Translations under genes and position numbers: made by a program
Notes under the pieces: model-generated
Told to the model about the DNA's origin: nothing
Databases searched by the model: none
Seen by the model: the letters and a program-made list of their open reading frames with translations, nothing else
In this document: positions 1 to 3,828 of the stretch, piece after piece
Layout: every line of letters begins with the position of its first letter
Position numbering within the stretch: position 1 is the first letter of the stretch
NCBI GenBank assembly: GCA_017452565.1
Contig: JAFTMF010000131.1
Span: 1 to 5,125, forward strand
DNA: 5,125 nucleotides
Reading direction: 5' to 3'
Source: Clostridia bacterium
GTDB lineage: Bacteria; Bacillota; Clostridia; Oscillospirales; CAG-272

Positions 1-2
1 GA

Positions 3-551
3 GCATTGCGGCAGTATCATTTGCGAATTCGGATAAATAGCAGTTTGTTAACGGAGCAACAGACGGTATTGATTGAATATGCCCAAAAAGCACAATATCA
101 TTATAATACGAATTCACCTATTACACCTTTGAATGACGGAGATGCTTTTTGTTGTGAGTTAGTAACGCAGTATCTGGAACTCTTTTCCGTTCATTGCGGT
201 ATGATAGACGAAGTGTACTTGTATATATACGATTTCGATAGTTCTTTGACGGAATATGCATATGGACACGCAATCAATGGGATCAAATCAAGACTGGCGA
301 ATAAATACGGATTAAATATAAAAGATATTTTCCTTATTAGCGAGCCGATAGTTAAAATATTGGTTTGGGAGAAAGACTTGTTTGATACACTAAAGTCACA
401 GTATTCTGCAATTGTTCAAGAGTGTTATGAAGAACTTCAAAAATATGATTCATATAATCGTATACAACCGGAAACTGTTGAAGTTAGAATGATTCTAAGT
501 TCTGAACTTGATAGAAATTCCTTAAATAGGATGCTTCAACGGAGAGAATGA
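3..551 (+). CDS. Hypothetical protein, 5'-truncated by the window edge
   Basis: I do not recognise this protein. The frame is open to the left edge, so the true start probably lies outside the window. The first possible start inside is a TTG at position 6, with too little upstream sequence to show a ribosome binding site. About 182 residues are visible. They are hydrophilic to mixed, with no signal peptide, no membrane segment and no catalytic motif I can name. The middle is rich in Tyr and acidic residues (for example DEVYLYIYDFDSS), and the C-terminal third is charged and probably helical. Base composition is visibly more AT-rich than the genes from 1333 onward, with many AT-ending codons, which suggests an accessory or transferred gene. 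Small AT-rich proteins like this are often immunity or phage-defence accessories, but nothing here proves that. The stop is TGA at 549-551, 70 bases before the next gene. Confidence 0.6.
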   Translation, partial: ALRQYHLRIRINSSLLTEQQTVLIEYAQKAQYHYNTNSPITPLNDGDAFCCELVTQYLELFSVHCGMIDEVYLYIYDFDSSLTEYAYGHAINGIKSRLANKYGLNIKDIFLISEPIVKILVWEKDLFDTLKSQYSAIVQECYEELQKYDSYNRIQPETVEVRMILSSELDRNSLNRMLQRRE

Positions 552-621
552 GTGGAAAATAGCGAATTGAAATAAGGAAGCACGTTCAATCTACACCCCT
601 AAACTCAAAAGGAGGAACCAT

Positions 622-867
622 ATGAAACTATACAAAGAAAGATCTTGGCAGCTACGTACCACCGGCATAGACGGCAACGTGATACTGTTCGGCGTGAATA
701 TTTTCGACTACGAATGGAAATCTACCGGTGAACACGTAGCGGTGAAACGCGAATGCGGATGGGAGGACCATGCAGACGTTTACACGGCGGACATCGACGG
801 AAAGACGCGCAGATTTGCCGCCATCGAGGTCAGCAACTGTGTGTGGTCGTTCTATCTCTATCAATAG
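622..867 (+). CDS. Small conserved-looking protein of unknown function (81 aa)
   Basis: The ATG at 622 follows a strong AAAGGAGGA ribosome binding site (about 608-616), which fixes the start. The product has 81 residues, no signal peptide and no membrane helix. It alternates short strand-like stretches rich in aromatic residues: NVILFGVNIFDYEW near residues 19-32, a TGEHVAVKRE stretch near 35-44, and a C-terminal FAAIEVSNCVWSFYLY. This looks like a small beta-rich domain. From memory, short Clostridia proteins with the same overall pattern (FGVNIFDYEW, then TGE, then a FAAxExSNxxWxFY ending) exist without assigned function, but I could not check this. Codon use is more GC-balanced than in the gene before it. 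No promoter is clear in the 70-base gap, so it may be co-transcribed with the upstream gene or use a weak promoter. Confidence 0.72.
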   Translation: MKLYKERSWQLRTTGIDGNVILFGVNIFDYEWKSTGEHVAVKRECGWEDHADVYTADIDGKTRRFAAIEVSNCVWSFYLYQ

Positions 868-876
868 CACAGCACC

Positions 877-924
877 CAAGGCTCCCTCTCTGAGGGGGCT
901 CCCGACGAAGTCGGGTGGGGGAGT
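877..924 (+). repeat. Short interspersed palindromic repeat, copy A (diverged)
   Basis: This copy begins CAAGGCTCCCTCTCTGAGGG, contains a perfect 6-bp hairpin CCCGAC-GAA-GTCGGG (901-915), and ends in GGGGGAGT. Its ends match the reverse complement of copy B at 1041-1090, so A and B form an inverted pair. The central hairpin keeps the pairing but not the sequence of copies B and C (CCCGAC against GTCGCC), which suggests compensatory drift. Repeats of this CTCCCTC/TCGCC-GGCGA kind are widespread in Oscillospiraceae-type genomes. They carry no gene, so mobility would need an enzyme supplied in trans. Confidence 0.6.
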
Positions 925-1009
925 ATACAAGGCCTGCACTTCTGCACAAACTTGTTAGTCTTGCGACTTCTTCTGTTGTGATCGGGCGCGACTCCAATGG
1001 TCGCTACAC

Positions 1010-1052
1010 GGGGACGACTCCCTCAGTTGTTATGGGGGACGACTCCCTCAGT
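1010..1052 (+). repeat. 18-bp direct repeat pair
   Basis: GGGGACGACTCCCTCAGT occurs at 1010-1027 and again, identical, at 1035-1052. The first copy is followed by unrelated sequence, while the second continues into palindromic repeat copy B. The first therefore looks like a broken end of another repeat unit, left by deletion or by slippage-type duplication. Confidence 0.65.
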
Positions 1053-1090
1053 CGCCTTCGGCGACAGCTCCCTCGGAGAGGGAGCCTTGG
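1041..1090 (-). repeat. Short interspersed palindromic repeat, copy B
   Basis: The unit runs from GACTCCCTCA to GGGAGCCTTGG and includes the hairpin GTCGCC-TTC-GGCGAC (1051-1065) and a second, outer pairing between CTCCCTC and GAGGGAG (1068-1084). It is the least disturbed copy in the window. Read on the minus strand it begins CCAAGGCTCCCTCTCCGAGG, the same left end as copy A. Confidence 0.65.
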
Positions 1091-1099
1091 ATAGGATTT

Positions 1100-1165
1100 C
1101 CCTCAGTCGCTTTCGGCGACAGCTCCCGCAGTAAGCGAAGCGTCTGCAGGTGAGGGAGCCTTTGG
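1100..1165 (-). repeat. Short interspersed palindromic repeat, copy C (long form)
   Basis: This copy has the same orientation as copy B and begins 9 bases after it. It shares CCCTCAGTCGC, the GTCGC(TTTC)GGCGAC hairpin and the end GAGGGAGCC. It carries an extra segment of about 20 bases (roughly 1129-1149, around GTAAGCGAAGCGTCTGCAGG) in place of the simple CTCGGA loop, so two length variants of one element sit side by side. Confidence 0.6.
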
Positions 1166-1226
1166 TTTGCACTAATTTGAACAATATTGCTAACAACGGT
1201 TTAATAATTCTATTTCGTACACTCCT

Positions 1227-1256
1227 CAAGGCTGTCAACTACAGTTGACAGCCTTG
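1227..1256. repeat. Perfect palindrome / stem-loop before the lipase promoter
   Basis: CAAGGCTGTCAACT (1227-1240) is the exact reverse complement of AGTTGACAGCCTTG (1243-1256), with only AC between. As RNA it would fold into a very stable hairpin, but no run of T follows on the + strand, so it is not a standard intrinsic terminator. It ends 14 bases before the -35 element of the lipase promoter. It could be a dyad operator, a processing or mRNA-stability hairpin for the upstream gene, or the remnant of a repeat. The sequence does not decide between these. Confidence 0.7.
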
Positions 1257-1270
1257 ACTGCTTTGATTGC

Positions 1271-1300
1271 TTGACTCTTGCCCTCCTTATTTGATAAAAT
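1271..1300 (+). promoter_or_regulatory. Extended -10 promoter of the lipase gene
   Basis: The -35 is TTGACT (1271-1276). The -10 is TAAAAT (1295-1300), with an 18-base spacer and a TG one base before it (1292-1293), i.e. an extended -10. Transcription would begin near 1307, leaving a leader of about 25 bases before the ATG at 1333. Two further TTGAYTGC motifs lie just upstream (1254-1261, 1263-1270), so the exact -35 is slightly uncertain. Confidence 0.65.
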
Positions 1301-1332
1301 AGCCGTACAATCCTACCCTATCGAGGTTTTCT

Positions 1333-2145
1333 ATGAATAATTCTCTTCGCTATCCCGTCCTGCTGGTCCACGGGATGGGCTTCCGGGACGATCAGCTCAT
1401 CGGCTACTGGGGACGCATCCCCCGCGCTCTGGGGCGTGCAGGCGCAACCCTCTTCTACGGCAATCAGGACAGCAACGCTTCCATCGAAACGAATGGCGCT
1501 CACCTTGCCCGCCGCATCGAGGAGATCCTCGCCCAGACGGGGGCAGAAAAGGTGAATATCATCGCCCATTCCAAGGGCGGGCTGGATGCACGCTATGCCA
1601 TCTCCTCGCTGGGGATGGGCGATCGGGTGGCGTCGCTGACTACTATGAGCACTCCCCACCACGGCTCCAAGACGGTGGATCTGCTCCTGAGAGTCCCCGA
1701 TTGTCTTGTGCGCTTTGCCGGATTTTGCACCGATTGCTGGTTCCGTCTGCTGGGGGACAAGAAGCCCCACTCTTACAGCGTCTTTCACGCCCTTTGCACC
1801 CGATCGGCCGAGGTGTTCAATCAAAACAATCCCGATGATCCCCGGGTGTATTATCAAAGCTACTCCTTTGCGATGAAGCACCCCTTTGGCGACATTCTGA
1901 TGTGGCTCCCCGCTCTCGCCGTGTGGGCGATTGAGGGGGAGAATGACGGTCTGCTGTCCCCTGCCTCCACCCGTTGGAGCAATTGGAAGGGGGTCTGCCG
2001 AGGAGTCACCGGTCGGGGGATCTCCCATTGCGACGAGGTGGATCTGCGCCGCCATCGGTTCACCAAACGATCGGGGGACGGCGTGTCGGATATCACCCAC
2101 GTCTATCTGGATGCACTCTCCGAGCTGTCCCGACGCGGGCTTTGA
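1333..2145 (+). CDS. Triacylglycerol lipase-type alpha/beta-hydrolase (270 aa)
   Basis: A predicted ester hydrolase acting on lipids or related esters; the real substrate is not known. The start ATG follows GAGG at 1323-1326 with a 6-base spacer. Motifs in order: oxyanion-hole strand YPVLLVHGMG (7-16); nucleophile elbow AHSKGG with Ser80; the strand-helix VASLTTMSTPHHGS (99-112), close to the VASVTTIGTPHRGS pattern of Pseudomonas/Burkholderia lipases; likely acid Asp205 in GENDGLLS; likely catalytic His232 in SHCDEVD, matching the HLDEV motif of those lipases, where the Asp two residues later (here Asp234) binds calcium. All three triad residues are present. Unlike the secreted lipases, there is no signal peptide: the catalytic strand begins at residue 7, so the enzyme is probably cytosolic. 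The usual Gly of GHSxGG is Ala78. It appears to be a single-gene unit with its own promoter. No strong terminator is visible after the stop. Confidence 0.88.
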   Translation: MNNSLRYPVLLVHGMGFRDDQLIGYWGRIPRALGRAGATLFYGNQDSNASIETNGAHLARRIEEILAQTGAEKVNIIAHSKGGLDARYAISSLGMGDRVASLTTMSTPHHGSKTVDLLLRVPDCLVRFAGFCTDCWFRLLGDKKPHSYSVFHALCTRSAEVFNQNNPDDPRVYYQSYSFAMKHPFGDILMWLPALAVWAIEGENDGLLSPASTRWSNWKGVCRGVTGRGISHCDEVDLRRHRFTKRSGDGVSDITHVYLDALSELSRRGL

Positions 2146-2193
2146 CGGGTGGGCCCTCGCCATAATACAACGTGACATTTTCTTGGAAATCTA

Positions 2194-2222
2194 TTGCAAT
2201 TTTCGCATATTTGTGCTATACT
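2194..2222 (+). promoter_or_regulatory. Extended -10 promoter of the lipoprotein gene
   Basis: TTGCAA (2194-2199), a 17-base spacer, then TATACT (2217-2222) preceded by TGC (2214-2216), an extended -10. Transcription would start near 2229, giving a leader of about 25 bases. Its position argues that the gene starts at ATG 2254 and not at the in-frame TTG at 2194, which lies inside the promoter. Confidence 0.75.
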
Positions 2223-2253
2223 GTTAGTAGAATCCAAAAAAGGAGTGTTCACT

Positions 2254-3264
2254 ATGAAAAAATCATCCCTCACCCCTATGAAAGCCCTTGTCGTTTTGCT
2301 GTTGGCGGTACTGCTTTTGCCCATCCTGTCCGGATGCGAGAGTATGCTGATTGACAACGGACTGCACCGCTCCGAGTGCGAAGCCTTTGTGAACGCACTG
2401 ATGGCTAACGATTATCCAGCTGCACAAGCGGTTGCGCCCACGATTCTCACCAACGATAAAAAATCCGTTTTCGACACCTGCCGTCAGAGCTTTGAGGGGG
2501 CTACCTCCTACGAGCTGACCCAGACCGGCTGGAATATCAACACCACTAACGGCGTTACCACCCGTACCGCCGCTTATCAGATCGAGCTGGACACCGGCAA
2601 AATTTGTCAGCTCACCCTGCAAACCACCGAGAACGTTGAGGGCATCGCCTTCATCAACTTCCGTGATTCCTCCGAGTTTATCGAGTCCACCAAAAACGTG
2701 GGAACGGTAAATATCGTTCTGCTGGCAATCTCCATCGTGGTGATGGCCTTCACCGTATGGATGCTGGTTGACGCGATCAGACGGAAGATGGCCAAGAAGG
2801 CGCTGTGGATCATTCTGATTCTGCTCTCCCTCTCTCTTTCCTTCACCACCGGCCCTGCCTCGGTGAACAATAGCTTTATGGTCACCCTCTTCCTGACACC
2901 CTCCTCCTATCAGGCGGTTATCCCCAACGAGACGCTGACCCTCACCGTGGTTCTGCCCATCGGTTCGCTGATCTACTTCTTCCTGCGGAAAAAGCTCACC
3001 GCTCAGTACGAGGCAAAAATGGCACTGGCCGCAGCCGCCGCTGAAGCTGCAACCGCAGCAGCTACTGCTGCAACTACTGCTGCAGCTACTGCTGCATCGC
3101 CCCTTACCGCTGCCGACTTCCCCGTACAGGCAAGCGCCGCTCCTGCCACTTCCGATGCAGTCAGCGATGCCGCTCCCGTCGCAGAGGATGCGACCGCTCC
3201 CGCTGCGGAGGCACCTGCCGAAGCGCCCGCAGAAGAGACTCCCGAAACACCCGATCAGCCGTAA
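2254..3264 (+). CDS. Membrane lipoprotein with three extra TM helices and an Ala/Pro/Glu-rich tail (336 aa)
   Basis: I do not recognise a named family. The start is ATG 2254, with AGGAG at 2241-2245. Residues 1-28 form a lipoprotein signal (MKKSS, a long Leu/Val core, then lipobox LSGC with Cys28), so the mature N-terminus should be lipid-anchored outside the membrane. Residues 29-150 form a soluble outer domain (HRSECEAFVNALMANDYPAA near 38-57). Helices follow at about 152-172, 182-198 and 226-244. Positive residues (RRKMAKK at 176-182, RKK at 245-247) fit an outside-inside-outside-inside path, placing the tail in the cytosol. Residues 258-336 are low-complexity: Ala/Thr first, including three tandem TAAx units, then Ala/Pro/Glu. 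The outer domain recalls small domains that buffer or sense cell-envelope state, but that is only an impression. The gene stands alone between two promoters. Confidence 0.8.
   Translation: MKKSSLTPMKALVVLLLAVLLLPILSGCESMLIDNGLHRSECEAFVNALMANDYPAAQAVAPTILTNDKKSVFDTCRQSFEGATSYELTQTGWNINTTNGVTTRTAAYQIELDTGKICQLTLQTTENVEGIAFINFRDSSEFIESTKNVGTVNIVLLAISIVVMAFTVWMLVDAIRRKMAKKALWIILILLSLSLSFTTGPASVNNSFMVTLFLTPSSYQAVIPNETLTLTVVLPIGSLIYFFLRKKLTAQYEAKMALAAAAAEAATAAATAATTAAATAASPLTAADFPVQASAAPATSDAVSDAAPVAEDATAPAAEAPAEAPAEETPETPDQP
3064..3099 (+). repeat. 12-bp tandem repeat inside the lipoprotein gene (3 copies)
   Basis: ACTGCTGCAACT, ACTGCTGCAGCT and ACTGCTGCATCG follow each other directly at 3064-3075, 3076-3087 and 3088-3099. 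Each encodes Thr-Ala-Ala-X. The period is a multiple of three, so gain or loss of a unit keeps the reading frame. Such a tract may vary in length between strains by slippage. Confidence 0.75.
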
Positions 3265-3269
3265 AAGAA

Positions 3270-3291
3270 GGGGAAAACCGCAAGTTTCCCC
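3270..3291. terminator. Weak stem-loop after the lipoprotein gene (no U-run)
   Basis: GGGGAAA (3270-3276) pairs with TTTCCCC (3285-3291) around an 8-base loop, starting 5 bases after the stop. No T-run follows on the + strand, so termination would be poor. A second GTTTCCCC lies at 3304-3311 and could compete for the same left arm. It may be an mRNA 3'-end stabiliser or a weak terminator. Confidence 0.35.
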
Positions 3292-3311
3292 GAAAAAATT
3301 CCCGTTTCCCC

Positions 3312-3340
3312 TTGACAAAGACAGCGGGGTGTGCTATAAT
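3312..3340 (+). promoter_or_regulatory. Perfect consensus promoter of the T-box/trpB unit
   Basis: TTGACA (3312-3317), exactly 17 bases, then TATAAT (3335-3340), with TGC directly before the -10 (3332-3334). Both hexamers are exact consensus at ideal spacing. Transcription would start near 3347. Such a strong promoter suits a gene controlled after initiation, here by the T-box terminator. Confidence 0.9.
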
Positions 3341-3346
3341 ACCCCC

Positions 3347-3692
3347 ATCAACCAAACAAACCGTTGAAGCGAAGGTAAAAACAATTTTGCCCCCACAGAG
3401 AGTCCGCGGCGCTGAGATGCGGATGGCAAGCAGATTGTGTAATCGGTACTTGAATGAGTCCGGTTTTAAATGGATCGCTGAGGGCGCGATGAACAGCGTT
3501 TGGATGGCAGATTTGCCGGGGCGCTCAGTAGTCTGCGACGGCTGACCGCCGTGATCCGGTCGGGAATATGTTCGTATTCCGAGAAAAGCGTATCGGAGAT
3601 CCTTTCGGCTCTGATAAATCAAGGTGGCACCGCGGACAAAGATTTGTTCGTCCTTGACAGAACTCTATTTCTGTCAAGGACTTTTTGTTTTT
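3347..3692 (+). promoter_or_regulatory. T-box riboswitch (tRNA-Trp responsive) upstream of trpB
   Basis: A leader RNA that senses uncharged tRNA by direct binding. Stem I parts: AGAGAG (3397-3402); distal hairpin TCCGC/GCGGA (3403-3407 with 3419-3423) with loop GGCGCTGAGAT; possible stem I base GCCCC/GGGGC (3389-3393 with 3518-3522). The likely specifier is UGG at 3471-3473, in the place where known leaders have GAA-codon-A before a CUGAGG/UGAAC segment. AGTAG (3527-3531) marks the linker, followed by hairpins ACGGC/GCCGT (3538-3552) and GGAATA/TATTCC (3563-3580). Stem III is ATCGGAG/CTCTGAT (3592-3598 with 3609-3615). The T-box core is AAGGTGGCACCGCGG (3621-3635). The antiterminator pairs 3621-3624 with 3652-3655 and 3632-3639 with 3644-3651, leaving bulge TGGCACC. 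The C of TGGC would pair with a G discriminator, the base bacterial tRNA-Trp carries. The downstream gene is trpB, so specifier, bulge and gene agree. Another TGG at 3501 is a less likely specifier. Confidence 0.93.
3650..3692 (+). terminator. T-box regulated intrinsic terminator
   Basis: GTCCTTGACAGAA (3650-3662) pairs perfectly over 13 bp with TTCTGTCAAGGAC (3669-3681), around loop CTCTAT, followed by TTTTTGTTTTT (3682-3692). The first six bases of the left arm (3650-3655) also belong to the antiterminator, so the two folds exclude each other. With charged tRNA-Trp this hairpin should form and stop transcription before trpB. Confidence 0.93.
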
Positions 3693-3716
3693 GGCAGACC
3701 AACTTCGGAGGCTGTT

Positions 3717-3755
3717 ATGTTCCTACTTACCAAACGATGGCGACGCTCGCTGTGA
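3717..3755 (+). CDS. Possible 12-residue leader peptide between the T-box and trpB
   Basis: ATG 3717 is preceded by GGAGG (3707-3711) with a 5-base spacer, a ribosome binding site as good as that of trpB. The frame encodes MFLLTKRWRRSL and stops at TGA 3753-3755. It has one Trp codon (3738-3740) within a basic segment KRWRR. It lies after the T-box terminator, so it is transcribed only when trpB is. It could tune trpB translation or RNA decay according to Trp or Arg supply, or be a chance frame. A single Trp codon is weak for classical attenuation, and I see no clear pair of alternative hairpins between it and trpB. Confidence 0.35.
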   Translation: MFLLTKRWRRSL

Positions 3756-3828
3756 TCTTATCCACTATCCACCATCTCAAATCTGACTATCCCTGCGCTA
3801 TGCGCATTACCGAAACGGAGGAACTATT

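Larger units (their letters stand above)
868..1260. other. Gene-free repeat-rich intergenic region
   Basis: No convincing gene lies between the stop at 867 and the promoter at 1271. Open frames here have no ribosome binding site and follow the repeat sequence. The stretch holds three short palindromic repeat copies (877-924, 1041-1090, 1100-1165), an 18-bp direct repeat (1010-1027 and 1035-1052), and a perfect palindrome (1227-1256). Bases 925-1009 and 1166-1226 show nothing I can name. Confidence 0.7.

Noticed and set aside
877..1165. CRISPR array
   Set aside because: The repeats differ in length and orientation and have no regular spacers; no cas gene is nearby.
1023..1238. Minus-strand frame with a PSPRELSPKATEG-like peptide
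   Set aside because: It is a translation of the palindromic repeat copies; such peptides are artefacts of this repeat family.
1227..1256. Standard intrinsic terminator for the small gene ending at 867
   Set aside because: The hairpin is strong, but mixed sequence follows instead of a T-run, and it lies 360 bases after the stop.
1318..2178. Minus-strand open frame (286 codons) opposite the lipase gene
   Set aside because: The + strand frame has the lipase motifs, promoter and ribosome binding site; the antisense frame is a shadow.
2146..2193. Terminator after the lipase gene
   Set aside because: Only a short GGGCCC dyad is visible; there is no stable hairpin followed by a T-run.
2194..2253. 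Upstream TTG start for the lipoprotein gene at 2194
   Set aside because: It lies on the -35 element and would put about 20 residues before the lipoprotein signal. The ATG at 2254 has a strong AGGAG site.
2263..3318. Long minus-strand open frame (351 codons) opposite the lipoprotein gene
   Set aside because: It lies entirely opposite a gene with promoter, ribosome binding site and signal peptide. Its product is Gly/Cys/Ser-rich low complexity, as expected from the antisense of Ala/Thr/Leu-rich codons.
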